From: Spirochaetaceae bacterium
Lineage (GTDB): Bacteria; Spirochaetota; Spirochaetia; Treponematales; Breznakiellaceae
DNA: 26,623 nt
Assembly (NCBI GenBank): GCA_031273985.1
Contig: JAISQV010000116.1
Span: 1 to 26,623, forward strand
Direction of reading: 5' to 3'
Shown here: positions 8,171 through 14,543 of the stretch, in pieces
Layout of the letters: every line of letters begins with the position of its first letter
Numbering within the stretch: position 1 is the stretch's first letter
Notes under the pieces: model-generated
What the model saw: only the letters and a program-made list of their open reading frames with translations
The model's database searches: none
What the model was told of the DNA's origin: nothing
Program-made: the position numbers and the translations under genes

Positions 8171-8611
8171 ATGAGGGCAAAAAATCTTTTAGCGGGTTTT
8201 CTGGTTCCGGTATTGCTGGTTTCCTGCCTCCACACGAAGACAGGCACACTGTATCAAAAGAGGCTCACGTTAAAGATAGTAACCGGAAACGCGTTGCTGC
8301 AAATTTATGGTAAAATCAATGAAAACCTTTATTATGACGCTGCTATATTCAATGATAATATAATACGCGGTCAGTTATCTGCAAATCCCGCAGTTATGGA
8401 GGGCACCGTAACCATAAATGAAGAGCTGTATCTTTCAACGGGGGAAGAATACAGCCGGTCATTGCAGCCCGCCGAGGTTGTTACGATTACCATAAGATCG
8501 ACGGACAATAACGATGTCGCAGTAACGACATACCTGGACAGATGGCAAAGAAAATATACTGTAGACGGTACAAATAGATTGGGATTAACCCTTTCTTTTC
8601 AAAACAGGTAA
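8171..8611 (+). CDS. Hypothetical lipoprotein, AT-richer than its surroundings
   Basis: I do not recognise this 146-residue product. It begins with a lipoprotein signal (MRAKNLLAGFLVPVLLVSC, Cys19), so the mature protein should be lipid-anchored. The remaining about 127 residues are mainly beta-strand-like, with many Thr, Asn and Tyr, and no cysteine beyond the anchor. AGGGTGAGG just before the ATG is a plausible ribosome-binding site. From codon 30 onwards the DNA is visibly richer in A/T and uses AAA, ATA and AAT freely, unlike the GC-rich genes on both sides. That points to recent acquisition or relaxed selection. It is separated from the efflux operon by a strong hairpin and followed by a tRNA promoter, so it may be an independent gene. 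Confidence 0.65.
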   Translation: MRAKNLLAGFLVPVLLVSCLHTKTGTLYQKRLTLKIVTGNALLQIYGKINENLYYDAAIFNDNIIRGQLSANPAVMEGTVTINEELYLSTGEEYSRSLQPAEVVTITIRSTDNNDVAVTTYLDRWQRKYTVDGTNRLGLTLSFQNR

Positions 8612-8689
8612 GTCGAATCATGCCGGTGCATACCCTGCGGGTTCCGGCTCATTATCCGGGGGATACTTTGAAACAGCCTGCCGGTACAA

Positions 8690-8718
8690 TTGACAAGGCG
8701 CGGGCAGCCCGCTATACT
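8690..8718 (+). promoter_or_regulatory. Promoter of tRNA-Pro
   Basis: TTGACA (8690-8695) and TATACT (8713-8718) are separated by exactly 17 bases, and the tRNA begins 12 bases after the -10 box. This is a near-consensus housekeeping sigma promoter. Confidence 0.88.
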
Positions 8719-8730
8719 GCAAGGATACTT

Positions 8731-8803
8731 CGGGACGTAGGATAGTGGCTAATCCGCATGGTTCGGGACCATGAGATCGGCGGTTCAAATCCGCCCGTCC
8801 CGA
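8731..8803 (+). tRNA. tRNA-Pro (anticodon CGG)
   Basis: The cloverleaf closes with acceptor CGGGACG/CGTCCCG, D stem GGAT/ATCC, anticodon stem CATGG/CCATG around loop TTCGGGA and T stem GGCGG/CCGCC with loop TTCAAAT. The anticodon is CGG (8764-8766), reading CCG. C1-G72 and A73 match bacterial tRNA-Pro. CCA is not encoded; TGA follows. Confidence 0.93.
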
Positions 8804-8828
8804 TGATTCCCGGTAATGGGCGCATTGC

Positions 8829-8864
8829 AAAAAGGGGGTTTGGCTGGGCCAAACCCCCTTTTTT
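8829..8864. terminator. Bidirectional terminator between convergent tRNA-Pro and tRNA-Asp
   Basis: An 11-bp stem GGGGGTTTGGC/GCCAAACCCCC with a 3-base loop is flanked by five A on the left and six T on the right. Each strand therefore has a G/C stem followed by a T-run. It can terminate tRNA-Pro from the left and tRNA-Asp from the right. Confidence 0.93.
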
Positions 8865-8865
8865 A

Positions 8866-8940
8866 CGGGAGCGACGGGGCTTGAACCCGCGATCTCCGGC
8901 TTGACAGGCCAGCGTGATAAACCAGCTTCACTACGCCCCC
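8866..8940 (-). tRNA. tRNA-Asp (anticodon GTC)
   Basis: Read on the - strand, the acceptor is GGGGGCG/CGCTCCC with one G-U pair and the D stem is GTGA/TCAC. The anticodon stem is CTGGC/GCCGG with loop CTGTCAA, and the T stem is GCGGG/CCCGT. The anticodon is GTC and discriminator G73 fits tRNA-Asp. CCA is not encoded. It converges on tRNA-Pro across a shared terminator. Confidence 0.92.
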
Positions 8941-8951
8941 AAAGACATATC

Positions 8952-8980
8952 ATAGTAGGCAAGTCTTTCAAAAAAGTCAA
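8952..8980 (-). promoter_or_regulatory. Promoter of tRNA-Asp
   Basis: On the - strand, TTGACT (8980-8975) and TACTAT (8957-8952) are 17 bases apart, and the tRNA 5' end lies 11 bases downstream of the -10 box. Confidence 0.82.
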
Positions 8981-9017
8981 GTGCACGCGCCTGCGCACCG
9001 TGCGCCCTACGCGCCGC

Positions 9018-9046
9018 TTGACTAATCGCCTGAAAAAGGCTAGTCT
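9018..9046 (+). promoter_or_regulatory. Promoter of tRNA-Leu
   Basis: TTGACT (9018-9023) and TAGTCT (9041-9046) are 17 bases apart, and the tRNA starts 8 bases after the -10 box. The -10 hexamer is weaker than that of tRNA-Pro. Confidence 0.72.
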
Positions 9047-9054
9047 GAACCATC

Positions 9055-9138
9055 GCCCAGATGGTGGAATTGGTAGACACGCTGGTTTCAGGTACCAGTG
9101 CCGTAACAAGCATGGAAGTTCGAGTCTTCTTCTGGGCA
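9055..9138 (+). tRNA. tRNA-Leu (anticodon CAG)
   Basis: This class II tRNA has acceptor GCCCAGA/TCTGGGC, anticodon stem CTGGT/ACCAG around loop TTCAGGT, a long variable arm, and T stem GGAAG/CTTCT with loop TTCGAGT. The anticodon is CAG and the discriminator is A. CCA is not encoded; the tRNA is followed by GGG. Confidence 0.93.
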
Positions 9139-9308
9139 GGGATATTTGAACTCCCTGAAGCCCCGCCGAGTGAATACGAAGATAAGCGCGCGGCAGGAGG
9201 CTGAGGCGGGCCGAAACCCCGAAACACGATGTTGAGGGGCGGAGGCTTCTTCCGGGCAAAACAGGCCGTCTACGGCAGGTGGGCGGCCCTTCGTTGTCCC
9301 TCCCCCCG
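9139..9308. other. Spacer between tRNA-Leu and tRNA-Thr with no recognised gene
   Basis: I see no coding frame or recognised structured RNA here. CAGGGA/TCCCTG flanking TATTTGAAC just after tRNA-Leu is a weak stem without a T-run. The remainder is GC-rich. Confidence 0.5.
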
Positions 9309-9336
9309 TTGATTTTTTCGGCGCCTCCGGTATAAT
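9309..9336 (+). promoter_or_regulatory. Promoter of tRNA-Thr
   Basis: TTGATT (9309-9314) and a perfect TATAAT (9331-9336) are 16 bases apart, and the tRNA starts 9 bases after the -10 box. Confidence 0.85.
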
Positions 9337-9345
9337 AGACCTCAT

Positions 9346-9418
<73 letters not shown>

Positions 9419-9540
9419 TGGATCGAATTCGTTCGTTCATAAGTGCTACACGAATACCGATTTTGCCTCAAAACTAATTAACTGTGCGTTAAGAGCGCAG
9501 GGTTTTGGGCCGGGCTTTTCTTGTTTTTCTTCGTGCGCCT

Positions 9541-9620
9541 CTACTTTTCCTTAAACCACAGCGGAAAAGCGGTTATAATTTCTGGCGGTTTGTAATCACA
9601 CTTTGAATTGCGGGTTAAGT
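9541..9620. repeat. Copies of two dispersed intergenic repeats
   Basis: CTACTTTTCCTTAA (9541-9554) is the reverse complement of a TTAAGGAAAAGTAG core at the window end. TTTGTAATCA and GAATTGCGGGTTAAGT within 9585-9620 match the sequence at 16717-16752 with a few changes, in the same orientation and spacing. Shared non-coding sequence at three distant intergenic sites indicates repeat families. Confidence 0.6.
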
Positions 9621-9694
9621 TTAGCGGCTGACAGGACCCCCGGTAATTTTTTAAGGCATCCTGCCATGTTAAACTTAGAATTCCTGGTGTCCGC

Positions 9695-9723
9695 TTGACA
9701 AGCACGGATCGTTCTGTTAGGTT
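9695..9723 (+). promoter_or_regulatory. Candidate promoter of tRNA-Met
   Basis: TTGACA (9695-9700) and TAGGTT (9718-9723) are 17 bases apart. The -10 box is weak and the tRNA lies 30 bases downstream, which implies a short 5' leader. Confidence 0.55.
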
Positions 9724-9753
9724 TCCTTCGTGTTTTGAGATGCTGATAAGTCC

Positions 9754-9826
9754 GGCGGCGTAGCTCAGTTGGCAGAGCATACGGCTCATATCCGTAGAGT
9801 CATTGGTTCGATCCCAATCGCCGCTA
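9754..9826 (+). tRNA. tRNA-Met (elongator, anticodon CAT)
   Basis: The cloverleaf has acceptor GGCGGCG/CGCCGCT, D stem GCTC/GAGC, anticodon stem TACGG/CCGTA with loop CTCATAT and T stem ATTGG/CCAAT. G1-U72 is unusual but is shared with the Bacillus elongator tRNA-Met as I recall it, and the TACGG anticodon stem also fits. An initiator is excluded by the lack of the three G-C pairs in the anticodon stem. A lysidine-modified tRNA-Ile2 is the remaining alternative but is less likely. CCA is not encoded. Confidence 0.82.
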
Positions 9827-9966
9827 AAGCCGGTTCACGGGTTCCGCGGGGGCGCTTTCCCGGCTTCTGCCCGGCGAGACGAATCCGGGGCGCAGGTCCT
9901 TCCGGCTACGCCAAACCGGGCGCATTCGGGATTCCCGTTAGCCGGCTGCGTAGTTATTATCACACG

Positions 9967-9995
9967 TTGACAGGTGCTTTGCGGCGGGGTAGACT
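9967..9995 (+). promoter_or_regulatory. Promoter directly abutting a GTG start
   Basis: TTGACA (9967-9972) and TAGACT (9990-9995) are 17 bases apart. Transcription would start at about 10001-10003, on top of the GTG at 10002, so the mRNA may be leaderless. Confidence 0.68.
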
Positions 9996-10001
9996 CGCAC
10001 G

Positions 10002-10427
10002 GTGAAAACTGAAAAACGGGCGCTCATTGTCAGCGATGGCACAGGGCCCGCCGCAGCCTTGGCGGAGAATATTGTTGCGGCCTTAGCCGGGCTGTACCAC
10101 ACGAGATTGGTTAGGGCGGCGGAGTTTTCCGCCACCGACCTGCTGCCCGCGGAAGTTTGTTTTTTTGGCTGCACGGCGCCCAATCCCCCCTCCTTTGCCC
10201 ATTTTGCCGAGGTGCTTGGGCATATCAACCTGGCAGGGCGGCGTTGCGGGTTGTTTGCGCCCGGCTCCGGCGAGACGGCGGGCTATCTGGAAGCATTGGT
10301 CCGGGATTCGGAGATTGTGGTCCACCCCGGTATTATGACGGAGCCCGCTCCCGGCAGAGAGGAACTGCGGGCCTGGGTTCAGGATGTTTGCGGGGAGGTC
10401 TACCATGACAAAACCATTCGATCTTGA
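10002..10427 (+). CDS. Flavodoxin-fold protein of unknown role
   Basis: The 141-residue product has alternating strands and helices like a flavodoxin. It opens with RALIVSDGTGPAAALAENI, where SDGTG occupies the place of the FMN phosphate loop. EVCFFGCTAPNPPSF and CGLFAPGSGETAGYLEAL lie where the two further flavin-contact loops of flavodoxins are found. It is a flavodoxin-like domain without a standard SxTGNT loop, so FMN binding is likely but not shown. The start is GTG at 10002, immediately downstream of a good promoter, with no well-placed Shine-Dalgarno sequence. Its 3' end overlaps the apt gene by 23 bases, so the two are co-transcribed and probably coupled. Electron transfer or a link to purine salvage are guesses only. 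Confidence 0.72.
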   Translation: MKTEKRALIVSDGTGPAAALAENIVAALAGLYHTRLVRAAEFSATDLLPAEVCFFGCTAPNPPSFAHFAEVLGHINLAGRRCGLFAPGSGETAGYLEALVRDSEIVVHPGIMTEPAPGREELRAWVQDVCGEVYHDKTIRS

Positions 10428-10938
10428 TGCGCATATCAGAAAGGTACCGGATTTTCCCCGGAAGGGCGTACTCTTCTACGATATTACCAGTATATTGACC
10501 AATCCGGCGGCTTTCCGTTACTGCGTGGATGCCATGGTAGACCTATACCGGGATGAGGGGATAGATGCGGTAGCGGCCATTGAGGCGCGGGGCTTTCTCT
10601 TTGCCGGCCCCTTCGCCGTTGCCCTCGGCATCCCCCTGATTCTGGTCCGCAAGAAGGGAAAGTTGCCGGGAGAGACCCGCTCCAAAACGTATGAGCTGGA
10701 GTACGCCCAGGCGGAAGTGGAGATTCATGTCGAGGATGTGCCTAAGGGCGGGAGGATACTCCTCACGGATGATCTTATCGCCACGGGGGGAACCCTCCAG
10801 GCGGCCCGGGAGCTTATCACCGAGTGCGGCGGGATAGTTACCGGTGTCTTCGGCGTGGTGGGACTTCCCTTCCTCAACTTCAAAGCCGCTCTGGAGGGGC
10901 TTCCCATACATACCCTGATCGACTACGACTCGGAGTAG
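10405..10938 (+). CDS. apt: Adenine phosphoribosyltransferase
   Basis: This cytosolic enzyme converts adenine and PRPP to AMP and pyrophosphate in purine salvage. The 177-residue length is normal. It has the family start LDAHIRKVPDFPRKGVLFYD, then AIEARGFLFAGPFA and LVRKKGKLPGET, and the PRPP-binding motif ILLTDDLIATGGT around residues 118-130. The end FKAALEGLPIHTLIDYDSE is also typical. The start at ATG 10405 is chosen over an upstream in-frame ATG at 10384 because GGGGAGGT lies six bases before it and the alignment to the family begins there. It overlaps the flavodoxin-fold gene by 23 bases. An array of hairpins follows its stop codon. Confidence 0.97.
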   Translation: MTKPFDLDAHIRKVPDFPRKGVLFYDITSILTNPAAFRYCVDAMVDLYRDEGIDAVAAIEARGFLFAGPFAVALGIPLILVRKKGKLPGETRSKTYELEYAQAEVEIHVEDVPKGGRILLTDDLIATGGTLQAARELITECGGIVTGVFGVVGLPFLNFKAALEGLPIHTLIDYDSE

Positions 10939-11329
10939 ACCCCCTTGGGGCTGACGCGGCTTTGAACCGGGGCTTGGCCCTACAGGGGCCGGGGGCGAGA
11001 GTACGGGGACGGGGGGCGTTGCTGCTGAAGCCGCAAAGCGGCTTCAGCTTGGGAGTTTTGCGCAGCAAAACTCCGGGAAAAGACCGGGGCGTTGCGGGGT
11101 GTCCCCGCATTGGGGGTAGCGCCAGACCCCGGACCCGCGAAGCGGGGAGGAGGCTGGCGCGTAGGGGGCTCGGCCCCCTCCTTATACTCTTTCTTGTCCC
11201 TTCCAATTCCTCTCTTGCCCTCTTGATCGTTTTTGCTTTTTGTGCGAAACTGACCCTTCATGGGGGCTTCCGGCACCTTGGTTCCGGCGGTTTTCTTGAG
11301 ATTTCCCTATACAGGTGAGGCGGGTTTTC
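10939..11329. repeat. Gene-free spacer with an array of perfect hairpins and a pyrimidine tract
   Basis: No gene is supported here. Five short-loop hairpins follow one another: GCTGAAGCCGC/aaa at 11024-11048, GGAGTTTTGC/gca at 11052-11074, TGCGGGG/tgt at 11093-11109, CCCGC/gaa at 11134-11146 and AGGGGGC/tcg at 11163-11179. A sixth pairing, GCGCCAG (11119-11125) with CTGGCGC (11154-11160), encloses the fourth. A T/C-rich tract (11176-11220) follows. The architecture suggests a mobile-like intergenic repeat or a structured RNA, not a single terminator. The rplU leader occupies the last part. Confidence 0.7.
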
Positions 11330-11647
11330 ATGTACGCACTGGTGGATTTTAAGGGGAAGCAGTACAGGGCCGAGAAGGGCGCGCTGCTCAGGGTTGACAG
11401 GATTGACGCGGAGCCCGGTTCCGCCGTGGATATAGACACGGTGCTGCTCCTCTCCGGCGACGAGGGGCAGATAACGGTGGGGGCGCCCTATGTGACGGGG
11501 GCGAAGGTTTCCGCGAAGCTGGAGGCCCACGAGAAGGGCAAGAAGATCATTGTCTTCAAGTACAAGCCCAAGAAGGATTACCGCCGCAAGCAGGGGCACC
11601 GGCAGTTCTATTCGCTTATCAGGATAGAAGACATCGCCGGGGCCTAG
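11330..11647 (+). CDS. rplU: 50S ribosomal protein L21
   Basis: The 105-residue protein is a full-length L21, which binds 23S rRNA in the large subunit. It begins MYALVDFKGKQYRAEKGALL. It retains VLLLSGDEGQITVGAPYVTGAKVSA and the basic C-terminal motif YKPKKDYRRKQGHRQFYSLI, the family signature. ATG 11330 is chosen because AGGTGAGG precedes it at good spacing; an in-frame GTG at 11315 lies within that ribosome-binding site. It opens the classic L21-Prp-L27-Obg cluster. I found no clear promoter in the pyrimidine-rich spacer before it. Confidence 0.98.
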   Translation: MYALVDFKGKQYRAEKGALLRVDRIDAEPGSAVDIDTVLLLSGDEGQITVGAPYVTGAKVSAKLEAHEKGKKIIVFKYKPKKDYRRKQGHRQFYSLIRIEDIAGA

Positions 11648-11658
11648 CAGCCTGTTGC

Positions 11659-12000
11659 ATGGTAGAGATAGACGCGGCTGTCGATGAGGCGGGGCTGCTT
11701 GTTTCCTGCAGCGTCAACGGCCACGCCGGAGCGGGGCCCAGGGGCGGCGATGTGGTCTGCGCGGCGGTTTCGGTGCTGCTGAGGACGGCCTTCAGGGTTC
11801 TTTCGGACCGGCAGGGGATACGGCTCAGGGGCGGGGCGGAGGAGCGCGGCTCCTTCACCATGGAAACCGGCTGCGAGGCCGAGGGCAGGGCCTTCCTGGA
11901 AGCCGCCGGGGCCTTTTTGCTGGACGGCCTGGAATCGGTCGCCGGGTTGTACCCGGAATATTGTAACATGACGATACGCAGATTGAATCGGAGGAATTGA
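11659..12000 (+). CDS. prp: Ribosomal-processing cysteine protease Prp
   Basis: The 113-residue product matches the Prp (YsxB) family located between rplU and rpmA. The catalytic residues are in their usual settings: His22 in VNGHAGAG and Cys34 in GGDVVCAAVSVL. In Firmicutes, Prp removes an N-terminal extension from L27, which is needed for growth. Here the adjacent L27 has no such extension, so the substrate must differ or the role must have changed. It starts 11 bases after rplU with no strong Shine-Dalgarno sequence, suggesting coupling to rplU translation. It ends one base before the L27 start, and the L27 ribosome-binding site lies within its last codons. Confidence 0.92.
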   Translation: MVEIDAAVDEAGLLVSCSVNGHAGAGPRGGDVVCAAVSVLLRTAFRVLSDRQGIRLRGGAEERGSFTMETGCEAEGRAFLEAAGAFLLDGLESVAGLYPEYCNMTIRRLNRRN

Positions 12001-12001
12001 T

Positions 12002-12262
12002 ATGGCACGGAAACGGGGCGGCAGCGGCGCAAAGAACGGGCGGGATTCCAATCCCCAGTATTTGGGCGTGAAGACCTCCGCCGGGACCGCCGTCAAGGCG
12101 GGGACCATCATAGTCCGACAGCGGGGCACGAAGATTCATCCCGGCCCCCATGTGGGAACCGGCGGGGATTATACCCTCTTCGCCCTGGTGGACGGGACGG
12201 TCTCCTTTTCCCAGCGCCGGGGCCGCAAACTCGCCGGCATCATTCCCGCCGCCGAAGCCTGA
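12002..12262 (+). CDS. rpmA: 50S ribosomal protein L27
   Basis: The 86-residue L27 sits at the peptidyl transferase centre with its flexible N terminus. It begins directly with MARKRGGSGAKNGRDSNPQY, the form without a cleavable extension. IVRQRGTKIHPGPHVGTGGDYTLFAL is the family core. GGAGG lies seven bases before the ATG. The frame upstream is closed by a TGA at 11984 with no start codon between, so a missed extension can be ruled out. It is preceded by Prp and followed by Obg. Confidence 0.98.
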   Translation: MARKRGGSGAKNGRDSNPQYLGVKTSAGTAVKAGTIIVRQRGTKIHPGPHVGTGGDYTLFALVDGTVSFSQRRGRKLAGIIPAAEA

Positions 12263-12315
12263 GCTTGAGCCCCGGCGCGGGCCTTCCGGTTCCTTTTCCT
12301 GATCCGGCTTGACCC

Positions 12316-13380
12316 ATGGAAAAATTTGCCGATGAAGCCCTCATAGAAGTTTCCTCAGGAAGCGGCGGTAACGGCTGCGTTGCCTTCCGGCGGGAGAAAT
12401 TTGCCCCCCGGGGCGGCCCCTCAGGGGGCGACGGGGGCCGGGGCGGCGACGTGATTTTTGAGGTGCGGCGGAATCTGCGGACTCTGGCGCATCTGCGCCG
12501 CCGGGGTTTTGACGCGGAAAGCGGCAGGGACGGGGAGGGCCGGGAGCGGCATGGCCGGGATGGGGCCGATGTGGTGGTGCCGGTTCCGCCGGGAACGGTG
12601 CTCCGGGATGCCGCGACAGGGGAGCTTCTCCGGGATTTTGGGAAAGAGCCGGGGCGCTGGGTCTTCCTCTCCGGGGGAAGGGGCGGCTGGGGGAATGTTC
12701 ACTTCAAGTCCCCGGTGAACCAGGCCCCCCGGAAGGCCCTGCCGGGCCAGCAGGGCGGGAGCCGCAAGCTCCGGGTGGAGCTTCAGGTGATGGCGGACCT
12801 GGGCCTGGTGGGTTTTCCCAACGCGGGGAAGAGTTCCCTCCTGGACAGGCTGACCAACGCCCGGCCCCGTATAGCGGCCTATCCCTTTACCACGAAGATT
12901 CCCAATCTGGGGGTGCTGAGCCTGGGTTCCGCCCATTACGAGGACCGCCGGGACATCGTGATTGCCGACATACCGGGCCTCATCGAGGGCGCTTCCGGCG
13001 GGGCCGGGCTGGGGATACGTTTCCTCAAGCACATTTCCCGTACCCGGGCGCTGGTCTTTCTCATCGATCTGAGCGATGAATCCTGGTCCGGGGCCTTTGA
13101 TATCGTTTATAATGAACTTGAGGCCTTTTCCCCGGAGTTGATCAGAAAGAAGCGCCTCATCGTGGGGACCAAGCTCGACCTGGCGGGAACGGCGGAACGC
13201 CTCGCGGAGCTGCGGGCTATGTTCGCTCCGGAGCCGGTGCTGGGCATATCGGTTTTTTCCGGCGAGGGCCTTCCCGCCCTGGCCGCCGCCTTCTCCGCTC
13301 TTGCCGGGGAGGCTGAGGCGGCGGAGGCTGTTGGGGAAGCGGCGGCGGGGGAGCCGGTTAGGGAGGAAACGGAGGGGTGA
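12316..13380 (+). CDS. obgE: Obg/CgtA GTPase
   Basis: The 354-residue protein is the conserved GTPase that assists late large-subunit assembly and links it to nucleotide stress signals. Residues 1-157 form the glycine-rich Obg domain (EVSSGSGGNGCVAFRREKF, then GGPSGGDGGRGGDVIF). The G domain follows, with G1 GFPNAGKSS at 166-174, G3 DIPGLIEGA from 218 and G4 GTKLD. The C-terminal OCT domain seen in Bacillus is absent, and the protein ends in an Ala/Glu-rich tail of about 30 residues. Its stop overlaps the next gene's GTG in GTGA. A clear ribosome-binding site is not seen before the ATG, but the N-terminal sequence fits the family. Confidence 0.97.
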   Translation: MEKFADEALIEVSSGSGGNGCVAFRREKFAPRGGPSGGDGGRGGDVIFEVRRNLRTLAHLRRRGFDAESGRDGEGRERHGRDGADVVVPVPPGTVLRDAATGELLRDFGKEPGRWVFLSGGRGGWGNVHFKSPVNQAPRKALPGQQGGSRKLRVELQVMADLGLVGFPNAGKSSLLDRLTNARPRIAAYPFTTKIPNLGVLSLGSAHYEDRRDIVIADIPGLIEGASGGAGLGIRFLKHISRTRALVFLIDLSDESWSGAFDIVYNELEAFSPELIRKKRLIVGTKLDLAGTAERLAELRAMFAPEPVLGISVFSGEGLPALAAAFSALAGEAEAAEAVGEAAAGEPVREETEG

Positions 13381-14543
13381 AGCTTGCGATCCTGGGGGGG
13401 AGCTTTAATCCCGTGCACGCCGGGCATTTGTATCTGGCGGAGACGGCGCTTTCCGCGGGCTACGACCGGGTGATTCTGGTGCCCGCCTTTGTCTCCCCCT
13501 TCAAGCCCGGCGCCGGTGATTCGGCGGCCCAGGACCGGCTGGATATGCTGGCCGCGGCGCTGACCGCCAACAGCGCCCTGGCCCTGGAGGACTGCGAAAT
13601 CAAACGGGAAGGCATTTCCTATACGATAGACACGATAGGGGACATCATCACGCGCTACCGGCCCGAGGGCAAGCCCGGCCTCCTCCTGGGGGACGATCTG
13701 GCCCCGGGCTTTCCCAAATGGCGCAGGGCCGGGGAAATCGCTGAAATGACGGACCTGATCGTAGCCCGGCGCACTTCGGCGGCGAAGCTAGACCTTCCCT
13801 TCCGCTGTACCTATCTGGACAACGCTATTCTGGATATTTCCTCCGCCGGGATACGCCGGAACATCCGGGCGGGCGGCCCCTGGCGCTCCCTGGTGCCCGA
13901 AGGGGTCCGGCTGATCATCGAGGAGCGGGGCCTGTACCGCGCCGAAGATCAGGCCCCCCAGGCCGGCATCCGCTCCCTCTGCGCCAGGGTGGAGACCGCC
14001 GCCCGCTCCATGCTCAACTCCGCCCGCTTCCTCCACTCCCGGGGCGCGGCCCTGGTGGCTTCGGACCTGGCCGTCCGCTTTGGCCTGGACCGGGACCTGG
14101 CCTACCTGGCCGGGATAGCCCACGATATGGCCAAGGAGCTCCCCGAGGAGGACCTCAAGCGCCTTGCCAAGCGCGACGGGGGAGGTTTTTCCAAGCTGGA
14201 GCGCAAGAAACCCTCCATGCTCCACGGCCGGGCGGCGGCCTCCCTGCTCCGGGAGAACTTCGGCCTGCGCAGCGAGGCGGTCCTGGAAGCTGTGCGGGTG
14301 CACACCTTCGGAGACCCCGGCATGGGGCCCCTGGCCAAGGTGGTCTATATCGCCGACAAGACCGAGCCGGGCCGGGTCCGGATACCCCCGGAGCTGAGGG
14401 CCTACGGGAACTATGCCGGTTTGGACGAATACTTTGTCGCGGTTCTGGAAGCGACGGTGGCCTACCTCGAATCGAAGAAGTACGAATTATCCTCCGGCAC
14501 AAAACGGCTCCTCAGCGCAGAGCGCCGGAAGAAGAGCCCATGA
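13377..14543 (+). CDS. nadD: Fused nicotinate-nucleotide adenylyltransferase and YqeK-type HD hydrolase
   Basis: The 388-residue protein joins two enzymes that are separate genes in Bacillus. Residues 1-190 are NadD, which makes NaAD from NaMN and ATP: GGSFNPVHAGHL carries the HxGH motif, and GLLLGDDLAPGFPKW and DISSAGIRRNI match the family. Residues 200-388 are a YqeK-type HD domain: H220, HDMAKEL (H249-D250), LHGRAAA (H283), VRVHTFG (H309) and YIADKTEPGR (D327) supply the metal ligands. YqeK enzymes split Ap4A into two ADP. The start is GTG, overlapping the Obg stop, and the 3' end overlaps the LCP gene start. The pairing could couple NAD synthesis with removal of adenylated side products. 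Confidence 0.93.
   Translation: MKLAILGGSFNPVHAGHLYLAETALSAGYDRVILVPAFVSPFKPGAGDSAAQDRLDMLAAALTANSALALEDCEIKREGISYTIDTIGDIITRYRPEGKPGLLLGDDLAPGFPKWRRAGEIAEMTDLIVARRTSAAKLDLPFRCTYLDNAILDISSAGIRRNIRAGGPWRSLVPEGVRLIIEERGLYRAEDQAPQAGIRSLCARVETAARSMLNSARFLHSRGAALVASDLAVRFGLDRDLAYLAGIAHDMAKELPEEDLKRLAKRDGGGFSKLERKKPSMLHGRAAASLLRENFGLRSEAVLEAVRVHTFGDPGMGPLAKVVYIADKTEPGRVRIPPELRAYGNYAGLDEYFVAVLEATVAYLESKKYELSSGTKRLLSAERRKKSP

Larger units (their letters stand above)
9419..9753. other. Gene-free spacer before tRNA-Met, containing dispersed repeats
   Basis: No convincing gene is present. The segment 9541-9566 is an inverted copy of a motif found twice at 26502-26565 (TAAGGAAAAGTAG on the other strand). 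The segment 9585-9620 resembles 16717-16752. The DNA is AT-richer than the coding regions. Confidence 0.65.

Noticed and set aside
8618..9259. Open frame of 213 codons on the - strand across the tRNA island
   Set aside because: It covers the antisense of two tRNAs and the sense of tRNA-Asp, and its product resembles typical tRNA-antisense translations (AGSSPVAPVKK, ADLNRRSHGPEPCGLA).
9139..9308. Small stable RNA (SRP RNA or similar) after tRNA-Leu
   Set aside because: The conserved SRP GGAAGGAAGCA-type loop is absent, and no consistent fold was found by eye.
9754..9826. CAT tRNA as a lysidine-modified tRNA-Ile2, the substrate of the TilS found in this window
   Set aside because: Its anticodon stem and G1-U72 resemble the Bacillus elongator tRNA-Met, so Met is preferred, though Ile2 cannot be fully excluded without comparison.
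9769..10005. Open frame of 78 codons on the + strand starting within tRNA-Met
   Set aside because: It begins inside the tRNA and runs through a promoter region, with no family resemblance.
10824..11318. Open frame of 164 codons overlapping the end of apt
   Set aside because: It reads through the hairpin array in a GC-rich region; the product is Arg/Gly/Leu-rich with no domain.
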